NCBI GenBank assembly: GCA_016342595.1
Contig: JAEINY010000028.1
Span: 1 to 40,528 of the forward strand
DNA from: Marinilabiliaceae bacterium
Lineage (GTDB): Bacteria > Bacteroidota > Bacteroidia > Bacteroidales > Marinilabiliaceae
DNA length: 40,528 bases
Direction of reading: 5' to 3'
Position 1 is the first letter of the stretch; each line of letters begins with the position of its first letter. Below the pieces are notes generated by a model. It was given only the letters and a program-made list of their open reading frames with translations, had not been told where the DNA came from and did no database searches. A program made the translations under genes and the position numbers. This document shows, piece after piece, positions 1 to 12,573 of this stretch.

Positions 1-94
1 ACATCTCAAAAATAGCAATATCTATTTGATTATAAACTAAATGATGTACTTATTTAACTTAGTAAAGTAGAATTAACATCTTAACTTAATTATA

Positions 95-1300
95 ATGAAG
101 AGGATTTATTTTGCATGCCTACTGGCATTACTGACCATTTCCGCCATGGGGCAGGCCCCAGAATTGTATTCTACTGCGAAAAAGGATACGGCTCAAAAAA
201 AGACTAAATACAAGTTTTTATCGATAAAATATCAAGCGGGAACAGTTCTCCAAACCAATACATTTTTGGAAGGAGATAATAAGACAGGAGAACCGATCGA
301 CTATTACCAATCGCTGGCTCTTCAATATGGAAGACAGACAGATGGTAGTAAGGAATGGGAACACGTTTTTAACTTTCCTTTTTTCGGAGTTGGTTTTTAT
401 ACAGCTAACTTTTTTAATATTGATGAACTCGGTCACCCAATGGCCTTATATGGTTTTTTAGGCCTTCCGTTAAAACGTTGGCAACGCAGCTCCTTGGGAT
501 ACAAACTTGGATTTGGACTCACCTATAACTGGGAACCATATGACACTTATGAAAATCCGTTTAATGTCGCAATCGGCTCCTACCGAACGGTATATATTGA
601 CGCCAGCTTATATTATCAATATCAATTAGGAAAGCGCTGGGATTTAAACGCCGGATTTGGATTCACCCACTTTTCTAATGGAGGTACAAAAAAGCCAAAC
701 AGCGGTATTAATTTGGTATCCCCTTTTGTAGAGTTGAAATACAATCTCAAAGATCGTCCTCTTTTAGTACGTAAAATTGTTGATCCTTATAAACAACATC
801 ACGAACTTTCATTCAATGTGGGTCTTAGTGGCCGTCAAATTGTATATGATGTGAATGCAAATGAAGGTTTGGATGATAAATACCAGGATGTCACATACAC
901 CGTTGTTAATTTATCTGCTGCTTACTTGAAACAAACCACGTGGAAAAATAAATTTGGAGGTGGAATTGACCTGACATATGACGAATCTATCGATGCACAA
1001 ATTGATATTAATGATGGTGAAATAGAAAAAGTCCCACCTGTCAGCTTCGGCGAAAAGATGTCAATGGGTGTATTTGGCACGTATGAGTTCTGCGTGGATC
1101 GCTTGTCTGTAGCTTCGTACCTGGGGGCTTATGTTTTCAGAAAAAAAATAGATGATCCAGATCCCGTACTATATCAAAAATTTGGTGTAAAATATCATTT
1201 TAAAAGTGATTTGTACGCTGGAGTTTTGGTGAGAGCCCATAATTTTTCAGTTGCTGATTTTATCGAATGGCATGTCGGCTACCGCATTAAATGGGATTAA
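95..1300 (+). CDS. PagL-like acyloxyacyl hydrolase (lipid A 3-O-deacylase family), outer membrane
   Basis: The 401-residue protein has a signal peptide (about residues 1-20, ending AMGQ) and then alternating aromatic/polar strands typical of a small outer-membrane beta-barrel. The segment THFSNGG, with H192-x-S194-N195, followed by PNSGIN and then E213 in FVELKYN, resembles the catalytic His-Ser signature of PagL enzymes, which remove the 3-O acyl chain from lipid A. It is longer than PagL itself (about 150-190 residues); the extra C-terminal half (about 220-401) also looks like barrel strands and is usual in Bacteroidota members of this group. Deacylase activity on lipid A is inferred from the family; the catalytic Glu assignment is tentative because its spacing from Ser differs from PagL. 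It is followed after 56 bp by a DUF4251 gene on the same strand, probably co-transcribed. Confidence 0.72.
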   Translation: MKRIYFACLLALLTISAMGQAPELYSTAKKDTAQKKTKYKFLSIKYQAGTVLQTNTFLEGDNKTGEPIDYYQSLALQYGRQTDGSKEWEHVFNFPFFGVGFYTANFFNIDELGHPMALYGFLGLPLKRWQRSSLGYKLGFGLTYNWEPYDTYENPFNVAIGSYRTVYIDASLYYQYQLGKRWDLNAGFGFTHFSNGGTKKPNSGINLVSPFVELKYNLKDRPLLVRKIVDPYKQHHELSFNVGLSGRQIVYDVNANEGLDDKYQDVTYTVVNLSAAYLKQTTWKNKFGGGIDLTYDESIDAQIDINDGEIEKVPPVSFGEKMSMGVFGTYEFCVDRLSVASYLGAYVFRKKIDDPDPVLYQKFGVKYHFKSDLYAGVLVRAHNFSVADFIEWHVGYRIKWD

Positions 1301-1356
1301 AACTTTGGCACAAGATTTGAATTTAACCAAAAAAATTTAACTTAAAAATAAACGTC

Positions 1357-1920
1357 ATGAAAAGAACATTATTATTTACGCTACTACTTAGCTTTACCCT
1401 GGTTCTTTTCGCACAAGAAGAAAAAACCAAACTGACGCGAAAAGAGAGAAGAGAAATAAAAAAACAAGAACAAAAAGAATATGAGAAAAATCTCGCTGCT
1501 GCTTTAGCGGTTGGAATAGACAGTCAGAAATGGGTGCTCGAAGCAAATTCGCTATCTAACAAAAGAGGCTCCTCGATGCCCGTGAATAGCACGCTTAACT
1601 TTATTGCATTAGAGGGTGATGAGGCTTTTATCCAATTAGGTTCTAACTCTGGGCTTGGGGCTAACGGTGTTGGAGGCGTTTCGGTCAGGGCCCGGGTGAC
1701 CAAATACGAAGTAAAGAAAAACGAGAAGAAGGGGACTTATTTTCTTCAAATTTACACCAGTTCAGCAATAGGCTCTTTTGATATCAGAATGGATTGTAAT
1801 TCGAGTGGACAAATAGCTACTGCCACTATATCTGGAAATACTTCCAGAAAAGTTACTTATAGCGGACAACTAGTTCCAATAGAAATGTCAACTGTTTATA
1901 AAGGAACACCGATTATATAA
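1357..1920 (+). CDS. DUF4251 domain secreted protein
   Basis: This 187-residue protein begins with a signal peptide (about 1-20, LVLFAQ) and a strongly charged segment rich in Lys/Arg/Glu (about 22-45). A beta-rich domain follows: LNFIALEGDEAFIQLG, then a glycine-rich turn (GLGANGVGG) and VSVRARVTKYEV. That order (a 'DGDEAFIQLG'-like strand, Gly-rich loop, then ITYSGxLVP-like end, here VTYSGQLVP) is the DUF4251 pattern common in Bacteroidota. No biochemical role is known to me for this family. It lies 56 bp after the PagL-like gene with no terminator between, so it is probably in the same transcript; a strong hairpin terminator follows it. Confidence 0.75.
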   Translation: MKRTLLFTLLLSFTLVLFAQEEKTKLTRKERREIKKQEQKEYEKNLAAALAVGIDSQKWVLEANSLSNKRGSSMPVNSTLNFIALEGDEAFIQLGSNSGLGANGVGGVSVRARVTKYEVKKNEKKGTYFLQIYTSSAIGSFDIRMDCNSSGQIATATISGNTSRKVTYSGQLVPIEMSTVYKGTPII

Positions 1921-1929
1921 TTTATATTT

Positions 1930-1960
1930 GGATCGCTTATCATGAGCGATCCACTTTTTT
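1930..1960 (+). terminator. Intrinsic terminator after the DUF4251 gene
   Basis: A perfect 8-bp stem (GGATCGCT at 1930-1937 with AGCGATCC at 1945-1952) with a 7-nt loop is followed by AC and six T. It lies 10 bp after the stop codon and separates this transcript from the convergent kinase gene. Confidence 0.85.
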
Positions 1961-1987
1961 ATTATTTCAACGTATTTCTGAATCAAA

Positions 1988-4900
1988 CTACGAAACAGGC
2001 AGATAAAAATAGAAAGTAGTGCCAATGCCTGTTTCAGATTTTAACCAAATCCGACCATCCAAAATGGTAATCAATCGTTTCACGATACTTAGTCCAAGAC
2101 CAATCCCTCCATATAATTCGACTCCATTATCCAATTTACGAAAAGGTGAAAATATCACTTCATGACTCTCCTCTGCAATGCCAACACCTGTATCCTGCAC
2201 GATAAATAAATAAGCTTCCTCAGGTAAATGATTGGTGCTATTATGATAACACTCTATCAGTTCTTGCTGATTTACTTTTTGAACACTAAATTTCACAAAC
2301 CCATCAGGCGTGAACTTAAGCGCATTATTAATCAAATTGGTAATAATTTGTTTTAATCGTTCAGCATCTGAAAAAAGACTATCTACTGATGAAATACCCT
2401 GGATATCCAACTGAAATTCCGTAAGGTCACTCTTAGTTGCAAAGGCGAGCGATTTATAAATTGATTCCAGATAATCTTTCAGTTGAAACCGCTTTTTTAC
2501 AATGCTCATCTGGCCAGCCTCAATTCGTGAAATATCAATAATATCATCAATCAGTACAAGAAGACTTTCACTGCTATCTTGTATCGTACGAACAAACTGC
2601 TTCTTTTCATCTTCAGAATAAAGTTCAATACCCAATAAAGTAGAAAAACCAACAATGGAATTCATGGGTGTCCGAATTTCATGAGATAGATTTGCTAAAA
2701 AAGCTGTTTTTAGTCGATCTGCAGCTTCAGCATTTTCTTTTGCCAATTCTAAATCTGCGGTTCGCTCTTTCACTAAATCTTCCAGTATATTACGATGCCG
2801 CTCTAATTCTTCTTTCTGCGTCAAAACTTCTTCTCTTGATTGCTCCAACTCTTCATTGGCTTTCTTCAGGTCAAATGTTCTTTTCGCTACTTGTTGCGCT
2901 AACTTGTCTTTTTGTCTTCTGAGAATTTGAGTTCTCATTAAATAGATCACCCACAATAAAAGCACAGCTAAAACACCTAAAATAACCTTAAACATCTTGC
3001 TCTTGACAAATGAAGGAGATATGCTGATAATAATTTCTCGATCTAATTCATTCCAAACACCATCGTTATTACTGCCCTTGACTCTCAATTGATAGTCTCC
3101 TTCCGGAAGATTAGAATAGGTGATGGGCGTAATTGAAACCGCTGTGTCCCACTGTGCATCGTAACCTTCCAATTTCCAGGCCACCAGATTTTTTTCAGAG
3201 ACGCTATAATTTAGCACACTGGGATATAACGAAAGAGATTTATACTTATTTCCCAAAGTGATTGTATCTGGTACATGATACTTCACCTCCAGGTAGGCTT
3301 GATTAACCACCACCACATTATCCACACCAAATGAAAAAGACCCAATTTTCACAGGCGGCTGATACTCATTAAATTTAAAGGCATCTGGGTTAAATTCCAC
3401 AAAACCATCACCTCCCCCCATTAGAAAATCATCTTCATTCGTTTGGTAAAAAGCCCCTTCATTAAATTCTGAACAAAAGGTTCCTTCGGTACGATCGAAA
3501 TTCAATATTTCACCGGTGTCAGGGGAAAATCTGCAGATTCCGAAATTAGTGCTTACCCATAAAGAACCTTGCTTGTCAACCAAAACGGCATAAACACTAC
3601 TCTGTAATAATCCATTGGCATAATCTGCTGTAACAGTTGAATCATTTGTATTAAATATTAACAGACCACCTCCATAAGTTCCCAACCAAACCCGGTCTTT
3701 CTGATCCACTGTCACATCCATGATGTAATTACTCTTAAACTGATTACCAGTCCTGATTACCGTTGAATAATTCTGAAAATGTCCTGAGTGTATATCCAGG
3801 CTCCAAAGTATACTATTGCGTGACCCAATCCACAATGTACTATCAGAAGTGAAATCCACATCCGTCAATCGATTAAAACCATCCTTCAAATATTCATGAG
3901 GTAAAGGATAAACTTTGTATTTTTTTGATTGATAATTAAAACAGATGATACCACAATAGGTTCCTAACCACAAAGTGTTCCCACTCCCTTTCACACAAGA
4001 TGTAACATTATTTAAATAAATACTTTTTAACCGAGGATGTTCAAAGTAGAACTTTTCACTGATCGAAGTTGATAAATCAACCTTCATTAATCCGTTACTC
4101 GTACAAAACCATGCACTCCCCACGCCATCCTCAACTACCTGCAAAACAGTATCTGATCTAGATGAGGTTGATCCTGAAGTATACCGATTGAACCGCGCTT
4201 CTCTTTCCTTTTTGTGATATAATCCATTAAAAGACCAAAACCAATACCCTTGATGCGAATCCTTAAAAAGCATAAACACATCAGCTGATGGAGAATTGGA
4301 CATACGCCGGATATCAAAAGCCTTAAATTTACTCCTATCATAATCAAACTTGGATAACCCGTTTTTAGTACTCACCCACAATATTGGTTGGGTGGCAGAC
4401 ATAAAGAGTCCATTTATATCATCAGCCGGAATACTGTTTAAATCAGCCGGATCAGAAATAAATTGTCGAAATTGATGATCGTAAAAATCGTAATGAAATA
4501 ATCCATTCACTTTCGTTCCTATCCAAATATTACCCCGATGATCGATTACATGCCCTCTTAACATACCCATATTAACGTCCTTGGGACTAAGTATTTCACA
4601 TGTATAATCTATCCGGTTATAAGCAAGCAACTGTTCTGATGTGCAAACCATCAATTGCTTTTGTTTGCCAGCACTAACAGAGACTATTGGCTCATCAAGC
4701 GATTCAATTTCTATTGCTTTAAGCTCAAACTTGTTATTCTCTATATCTACTTTATGAAATTGAAACAGTCCCTTCGAAGTTCCTATCCAGGTTTGGTCAC
4801 CATCATTAAAGATAACATTAGCTGAATAGTGGTAACCTCCAAAAGGAATTTCAATGCGTTGAAAGATTCTTTTATTCAGGTGAAAAGTATAAACACCGTA

Positions 4901-5368
4901 ATCTTCAGTACCGATCAATAACAAGTCATCATCAATTCGGGCCATCGAAAGAACCGCCCCCAAACCCATTGGATTATCATTGCTTGGTGGCTTATTAATC
5001 TGATGGAATTCATATGTTTCTAAATTCAATTTACAAACCCCACCAACGGCAGTTCCGATCCACAAACAATTATTAGCAGAATCTACATGAAGCGATCGTA
5101 TATTATTATCCACCAATGACAAAGAATCTCCTACCTCATGACGAAATACGTCAAATATCTCTCCATCAAAACGGTACAAACCTTCTGTACTACCCACCCA
5201 CAAATAACCATCAGCATCTTGCTCTACCGCATTAATTACGTCATGCAATAAACCAAAATTGGAGTCATAATTTTCGAACCGAACATTATCAGATACCAAC
5301 TGAGCATCTGAGCAGAAAGGAATCAATAAAAAAAAGACGAACAGATTATAAAAATAAACAATTCTCAC
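1988..5368 (-). CDS. Periplasmic propeller sensor histidine kinase (Reg_prop / Y_Y_Y / HisKA / HATPase), no response-regulator part
   Basis: The 1126-residue protein has a signal peptide (about 1-22) and roughly fourteen two-component-regulator propeller repeats (about 35-660; recurring LWIGT and LWVST strands). A Y_Y_Y domain follows (about 705-785, ending GDYQLRVKGSNNDGVW), then one membrane helix (about 793-811), a coiled coil (about 815-885), HisKA with the phospho-acceptor H896 in LSHEIRTP, and HATPase with N-box N1011-N1015, D1059TGVG and GGIGLGLS. It ends right after the kinase core, so it lacks the receiver and AraC-type HTH found in the hybrid (HTCS) relatives that control polysaccharide loci. 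No response regulator is encoded in the window, so its partner is unknown. The ligand would bind in the periplasm. Confidence 0.9.
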   Translation of the reverse strand: MRIVYFYNLFVFFLLIPFCSDAQLVSDNVRFENYDSNFGLLHDVINAVEQDADGYLWVGSTEGLYRFDGEIFDVFRHEVGDSLSLVDNNIRSLHVDSANNCLWIGTAVGGVCKLNLETYEFHQINKPPSNDNPMGLGAVLSMARIDDDLLLIGTEDYGVYTFHLNKRIFQRIEIPFGGYHYSANVIFNDGDQTWIGTSKGLFQFHKVDIENNKFELKAIEIESLDEPIVSVSAGKQKQLMVCTSEQLLAYNRIDYTCEILSPKDVNMGMLRGHVIDHRGNIWIGTKVNGLFHYDFYDHQFRQFISDPADLNSIPADDINGLFMSATQPILWVSTKNGLSKFDYDRSKFKAFDIRRMSNSPSADVFMLFKDSHQGYWFWSFNGLYHKKEREARFNRYTSGSTSSRSDTVLQVVEDGVGSAWFCTSNGLMKVDLSTSISEKFYFEHPRLKSIYLNNVTSCVKGSGNTLWLGTYCGIICFNYQSKKYKVYPLPHEYLKDGFNRLTDVDFTSDSTLWIGSRNSILWSLDIHSGHFQNYSTVIRTGNQFKSNYIMDVTVDQKDRVWLGTYGGGLLIFNTNDSTVTADYANGLLQSSVYAVLVDKQGSLWVSTNFGICRFSPDTGEILNFDRTEGTFCSEFNEGAFYQTNEDDFLMGGGDGFVEFNPDAFKFNEYQPPVKIGSFSFGVDNVVVVNQAYLEVKYHVPDTITLGNKYKSLSLYPSVLNYSVSEKNLVAWKLEGYDAQWDTAVSITPITYSNLPEGDYQLRVKGSNNDGVWNELDREIIISISPSFVKSKMFKVILGVLAVLLLWVIYLMRTQILRRQKDKLAQQVAKRTFDLKKANEELEQSREEVLTQKEELERHRNILEDLVKERTADLELAKENAEAADRLKTAFLANLSHEIRTPMNSIVGFSTLLGIELYSEDEKKQFVRTIQDSSESLLVLIDDIIDISRIEAGQMSIVKKRFQLKDYLESIYKSLAFATKSDLTEFQLDIQGISSVDSLFSDAERLKQIITNLINNALKFTPDGFVKFSVQKVNQQELIECYHNSTNHLPEEAYLFIVQDTGVGIAEESHEVIFSPFRKLDNGVELYGGIGLGLSIVKRLITILDGRIWLKSETGIGTTFYFYLPVS

Positions 5369-5586
5369 TCAAGCCATTTAAAAGTCATTATTACTCAACA
5401 CCACTACTCTTCAATCCGGCACCCATAACTGCAAGTAATTTACCAAAATTCAACCATATGGATAGTACCTGCTATATTCTGCTGACAAACTCACATTTTG
5501 CCTTTAACGACCTGAAATAATTATAGGTTACAAAAACCTTCCCAATAAATTCGTCACTTATTAATAGATTTTCAACCAAAATGAAC

Positions 5587-6231
5587 TTACAACCCCAATA
5601 CCTGAATTGCCAAACCTGACAGAAAAATAAGCAAGCCGGCAATGGAATGGCTCCACTTTTCAAATTTATTGAGGGACAAAAAACTTAATCCACAAGAGGA
5701 TAAAATCACAATTGAAGTCATGGTTACAAGTGTCGTGACCCCAAAAACACCTGTGACCATTAAAAGACCATAGATACTTTCATTAGCTGCCGGATACATT
5801 AAAAGCGGTATTAGTGGTTCGCAAGGCCCAAGCACAAATATTATAAAAAGAATCCAGGGAGTAATTTTCTTTCGATCATTTGTGTGATGTGAATGCGAAT
5901 TCTTTTTAAAGAACCAATGCCGTAATCCCCATAAAGCATATAATAATCCAAAAGCAATCAATGCCCAGGCCGCTAAATTTCCCCGATAAGATTCAATCCA
6001 TTCTAATTTTTGAACCTGAACCTCCAGTGCAATACCGATAAAACCTAAAAGAATCGAGCTTAAAACATGTCCGATTCCACAAAGAATCGTTAACCATATA
6101 GTTTTACTTAATGGCCAATTACGGGCTTTACCGATCATGATAAAGGGTAAGTAATGATCAGGTCCCATCAGTGTATGAAAAAAGCCAATGGAAGCTGCCG
6201 AAATAATCAATATTTGCAAGGAATGACTCAT
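5587..6231 (-). CDS. TauE/SafE-UreH-like membrane transporter with His-rich loop
   Basis: The 214-residue protein has about six hydrophobic helices. Helix 1 carries GFFH19TLMGPD25H26YLPF, a variant of the His-x-Asp-His motif seen in NiCoT, UreH and RcnA-type metal transporters, here with five residues between the His and the Asp. A polar loop near residues 108-122 contains HSHH, a likely metal-contacting stretch, and helix 4 contains GPCEPLIPL, which recalls the GPC[ET]P motif in this superfamily. I read it as a transporter of a divalent metal such as nickel or cobalt, or a sulfite-exporter-family member; the substrate cannot be fixed from sequence. It is transcribed toward the kinase gene and sits 121 bp downstream of the NUDIX gene on the same strand. 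Confidence 0.68.
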   Translation of the reverse strand: MSHSLQILIISAASIGFFHTLMGPDHYLPFIMIGKARNWPLSKTIWLTILCGIGHVLSSILLGFIGIALEVQVQKLEWIESYRGNLAAWALIAFGLLYALWGLRHWFFKKNSHSHHTNDRKKITPWILFIIFVLGPCEPLIPLLMYPAANESIYGLLMVTGVFGVTTLVTMTSIVILSSCGLSFLSLNKFEKWSHSIAGLLIFLSGLAIQVLGL

Positions 6232-6352
6232 GGCACTTTTTTGTTAAAAATGAAGATAGTAGGCCAATCTCTCAACCTACATACTCAAGTGTTATTTTTT
6301 TATATTTTAGTTTCGATCTAAACCCAACAAAATAGATCCGTTAATTGGATTG

Positions 6353-6880
6353 CTAAGAAGTTGTTTGACTATGGACGATTTTAATAATATTGGCAATCGA
6401 TAGAGAGCTAATTTTCTCAAAATCGATAGCATCCGGTTTTATAAATTCATACCCGCTAATATCATCTTTTACATGAATATTGGAAAAATCAGACACCTGA
6501 CAAAGGAAACCAAAATCGGTGGTGTAAACTGAATAGTTCGAAAAAACATACTCATTGGGAAACGAAGCTAAGTACTCCAACTGCTCAACATGCAGATTCA
6601 ACTCTTCTTTGATTTCCCTTACCAAAGCTTCTTCGGCACTTTCCATGGGATCAACAAAACCTCCCGGCAAGTCATAATATCCCTGGCGTGGTTCGAAGGC
6701 CCGAACAGTTAATAAAATCTCAGCATCTGCATTCATAATCACCCCTGCAACAGCAGCCGATGAGTTAATGAAAAAATGAAAGGTACAAGCCTGACATTTA
6801 AAGGATCTCTCACCTTCAAATAAAAATTGATGAGAACCGCATTTGGGGCAATACTTAATCACTTTTGAAGGTTGTGTCAT
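6353..6880 (-). CDS. NUDIX hydrolase with N-terminal zinc ribbon
   Basis: The 175-residue protein opens with a four-cysteine zinc ribbon (C11PKC14 and C29QAC32), followed by a NUDIX fold. The NUDIX box is clear: G74-x5-E80-x7-R88E89-x2-E92E93, with Asn in place of the usual final Gly. Such enzymes hydrolyse nucleoside diphosphates linked to another moiety, using Mg2+ bound by the REXXEE glutamates. The zinc ribbon recalls NADH pyrophosphatase NudC, but the SQPWPFPxS array of NudC is not present, so the substrate is open; PRQGYYDLPGGF before the box resembles the ADP-ribose/general house-cleaning group. It is divergent from the coiled-coil gene. Confidence 0.88.
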   Translation of the reverse strand: MTQPSKVIKYCPKCGSHQFLFEGERSFKCQACTFHFFINSSAAVAGVIMNADAEILLTVRAFEPRQGYYDLPGGFVDPMESAEEALVREIKEELNLHVEQLEYLASFPNEYVFSNYSVYTTDFGFLCQVSDFSNIHVKDDISGYEFIKPDAIDFEKISSLSIANIIKIVHSQTTS

Positions 6881-7085
6881 ATGCTTTTTTTTCGAAAATA
6901 ATGATTTATCTCTTATAAGTAAAACTTCATGTCAATTTATCAACATAAAAACACCACGTTTCCCTAAATACACTATCTAACTTATTAAAATTTGTTAACA
7001 ACAAAAAATGTTGTTGATTTTATCATTCATTTTGCCTTATATTTACCGGCAAATCAGTTACAAATTATTGATCCTTAACTTTTCA

Positions 7086-7658
7086 ATGACTTCTCACTTC
7101 CATAAAAACCTGTTAAAATCAGCGTACGATGTACTAGCCATGGCCTTGGGATTACGTCGCCATCATATCAATAAAAACATTTACATTGATAGATACGGAA
7201 CCCATTTCACACGTAGTAAATGGGGATTTGAACCAACAGAAAAGTACAATCAAAAAATCAAAATTCAATACCAGGAACGAAAAATAGAGCAATTAAATCA
7301 ATTACTCGCGGACAAGGATTACGAAATTGAACATTTACTATTACGTAAAGAAGGACTAGATAAACAAATTGACATAATGTATGATCAATCTAAATCTGCA
7401 AAAAAGGAAAAAGGATTCTTAAAAAAACTATTAAAGGAGGTTTTGGATAAAAACCTGGCATTGGATAAGCGCATGGAGCGCATGATACATCATGAAGAAA
7501 ATCTATCCTTGCAAATAACCAAACTAAAAACTTCGAAAGAGAACCTGCTTGAAAACAATCAACATCTGACTGAAAAAAGTCAACAGCAAAAAATGCAACT
7601 ACAAACCTTACAAAAAGTAATTGAGCAGCAAAAAAAACCATACTTACAGAGTCATTAA
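7086..7658 (+). CDS. Coiled-coil protein of unknown function
   Basis: From ATG 7086 this encodes 190 residues: a short basic N-terminal region (about 1-50, including ALGLRRHHINKNIYIDRYGTH) followed by a long charged coiled coil (about 55-185, heptads rich in Leu, Lys, Glu and Gln). I do not recognise a family. An upstream in-frame ATG at 7008 would add 26 hydrophobic residues, but that ATG lies inside a small inverted repeat (AACAACA/TGTTGTT, 6997-7015), and a promoter-like TTG-N21-TATATTTA (7014-7045) lies between the two starts, so 7086 is preferred. It is convergent with the beta-galactosidase gene and shares a bidirectional terminator with it. Confidence 0.6.
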   Translation: MTSHFHKNLLKSAYDVLAMALGLRRHHINKNIYIDRYGTHFTRSKWGFEPTEKYNQKIKIQYQERKIEQLNQLLADKDYEIEHLLLRKEGLDKQIDIMYDQSKSAKKEKGFLKKLLKEVLDKNLALDKRMERMIHHEENLSLQITKLKTSKENLLENNQHLTEKSQQQKMQLQTLQKVIEQQKKPYLQSH

Positions 7659-7688
7659 AAAAAGCCGCTATAAATTATAACGGCTTTT
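7657..7688. terminator. Bidirectional intrinsic terminator
   Basis: The stem AAAAGCCG (7660-7667) pairs with CGGCTTTT (7681-7688), extended by an inner TATA/TATA pairing after one mismatch. The T-run is longest in the minus direction (seven A on the plus strand at 7657-7663), so it ends the beta-galactosidase transcript well and the coiled-coil transcript moderately. Confidence 0.85.
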
Positions 7689-7716
7689 CCTGTAATCATT
7701 TTATATCATCAAGAAA

Positions 7717-10827
<3,111 letters not shown>

Positions 10828-10887
10828 TTATCAATTAAATTCATGTAAAAGTAATAAGTACTTTTATTAATGACAACCTCCAGATGC

Positions 10888-10920
10888 AAAAAAGGGTGGA
10901 ATTTTGTTCAATCCCACCCT
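10888..10920 (-). terminator. Intrinsic terminator after the yfcC-like gene
   Basis: On the minus strand AGGGTGG (from 10914-10920) pairs with CCACCCT (from 10893-10899) and is followed by six T (A-run 10888-10893). It lies 33 bp after the stop of the carrier gene and just before the beta-galactosidase start, so the latter must have its own promoter. Confidence 0.85.
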
Positions 10921-10952
10921 GATATCATATTAATATGTATTTTTCAACCTCT

Positions 10953-12542
10953 TTAGAAACCGTTTAGATCCATCGTCACAGTTGGAATTAACAATAAAAA
11001 ACCGAGAATAGTCATTCCAATTATTAATGGTAAAATCCACTTCACCCATTTGGTATAGGGGATCTTTGCCACACCTAACACACCAATTAATACCGGTGAA
11101 GTAGGTGTAATCATATTGGTAAAACCATCTCCAAATTGAAAAGCCATGACCGTGGCCTGACGGGATAATCCGATTAAATCACTAAAAGGTGCCATTATTG
11201 GCATGGTTAAAGCAGCTTTGGCTGATCCACTGGGAATAAAAATATTAATCAATGTTTGAATGCCATACATAATTCCCACTGAAGCAATATTCCCCAAATC
11301 ACTCATGGATTGAGCCATGCTGTGGAGAATGGTATGCACCACTTTTCCATTTTCCAGTATAACGATGATACCTCCTGCCAATCCAACGACTAAAGCGGCT
11401 GACATAATATCTTTAGCACCTTCCAAAAACAGTCTGGTAATAGTATCCGCATCACGCGCCATGGCTGCTCCTGATAAAATCCCCATGGCTAAAAATAAAG
11501 CCGCGATTTCGGTGATGTACCATTCATACCCCATCACCCCCACGATTAAGAACACAATCGTATATCCCAACAGGTTAAGAATAAAGAAATGAACTTTTTT
11601 TCGCAATGCCAGAAACGATGTAATAGCAAATAATCCAGTGACGATTGGCAATACCGGCCAGGTAACACCATCACCACCTCCCATTTTCAAGGTAGAAACC
11701 GGATATTTAATACTAAACAGAATCAATGCCACAATGGTGGCTCCATATACGAACCAAGCAGATATAGATGTCTTCGCATCAATCCCCTCCACTTGTCCGG
11801 CCGTTTTCTTACGCCAATAAGCATCCTCTTCATAAACCGAAGAGGACAAGGGATTCTTCTTCACCTTACGGGCATACCATAATATATAGGCAAATCCAAT
11901 CGTATTAATGATAACCCAACATACCAGGCGGTATTCAAAACCGGAGAACAATGGTAATTCGGCTAATCCCTGAGCAATACCTATTGTAAAGGGATTCAAT
12001 ACAGCTCCGGCAAAACCAAGACCTGCCGCCACAAATACAATCCCAACACCCGTAATACTGTCATACCCCATTGAAATGGCCAAAGGAACCAAAACAATCA
12101 TGAAAGCAATGGTTTCCTCACTCATACCAAATACCGCCCCAAATATGGAGAACATGAGCATGATTAAGACCAGTATTAAATTATTAGCTCCGATAAACCG
12201 TATAAATTTGTAGCGATCTAATTTCTTTACAAAATCGAGAAACGAAAGAATACCCACATCAATGGCACGCGAATCGTTCATAATCCAGAAAGCACCCCCG
12301 ATCATTAAGATAAACACAATGATACCTGCCCCTTTTTTAAAACCATTAACCATTGCAGCAAACACTTCCCAGGTCTGAGGCTGACTTTCAATCTGTTTGA
12401 AAATCATTTCACTCTTCTCAATACCATCAACCACCACTGTTTCTTTGACATATTCCCCCCCGGGGACAAACCAGGTTGTTATGGCAGCCAAAACAATGAG
12501 CGTAAAGACAATTACATATGTGTGCGGAACCTTTTTAAACAT
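10953..12542 (-). CDS. YfcC-family membrane carrier
   Basis: The 529-residue polytopic protein starts FKKVPHTYVIVF followed by TWFVPGGEY, the hallmark opening of the YfcC family (related to arginine/ornithine antiporters, short-chain and C4-dicarboxylate carriers). Further landmarks are EETIAFMIVLVPLAISMGYD, GFAGAVLNPFTIGIAQGLAELP and IFIPSGSAKAALTMPIMAPF, each a re-entrant or transmembrane segment of the ion-transporter superfamily. About 12 hydrophobic segments are visible. It is divergent from hutI-ftcD across a 196-bp spacer, which suggests, but does not prove, that it imports histidine or exports/imports a product of its breakdown. A good Bacteroidota -7 box precedes it. Confidence 0.85.
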   Translation of the reverse strand: MFKKVPHTYVIVFTLIVLAAITTWFVPGGEYVKETVVVDGIEKSEMIFKQIESQPQTWEVFAAMVNGFKKGAGIIVFILMIGGAFWIMNDSRAIDVGILSFLDFVKKLDRYKFIRFIGANNLILVLIMLMFSIFGAVFGMSEETIAFMIVLVPLAISMGYDSITGVGIVFVAAGLGFAGAVLNPFTIGIAQGLAELPLFSGFEYRLVCWVIINTIGFAYILWYARKVKKNPLSSSVYEEDAYWRKKTAGQVEGIDAKTSISAWFVYGATIVALILFSIKYPVSTLKMGGGDGVTWPVLPIVTGLFAITSFLALRKKVHFFILNLLGYTIVFLIVGVMGYEWYITEIAALFLAMGILSGAAMARDADTITRLFLEGAKDIMSAALVVGLAGGIIVILENGKVVHTILHSMAQSMSDLGNIASVGIMYGIQTLINIFIPSGSAKAALTMPIMAPFSDLIGLSRQATVMAFQFGDGFTNMITPTSPVLIGVLGVAKIPYTKWVKWILPLIIGMTILGFLLLIPTVTMDLNGF

Positions 12543-12565
12543 GCTTTTTTATTTTTCGTTTGCGG

Positions 12566-12573
12566 CAAATTTA
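12566..12573 (-). promoter_or_regulatory. -7 box of the yfcC-like gene
   Basis: The minus strand reads TAAATTTG, an exact match to the Bacteroidota TAnnTTTG element, about 23 bp before the start codon. At 19 bp upstream the -33 position reads GTG rather than TTG, a partial match. Confidence 0.5.

Noticed and set aside
1..94. Promoter TCTATTTG at 21-28 for the PagL-like gene
   Set aside because: It misses the conserved A of TAnnTTTG and has no clear -33 partner within the window.
5472..5663. 63-residue minus-strand frame overlapping the transporter gene
   Set aside because: It overlaps the 3' end of the transporter gene in another frame and has no recognisable features.
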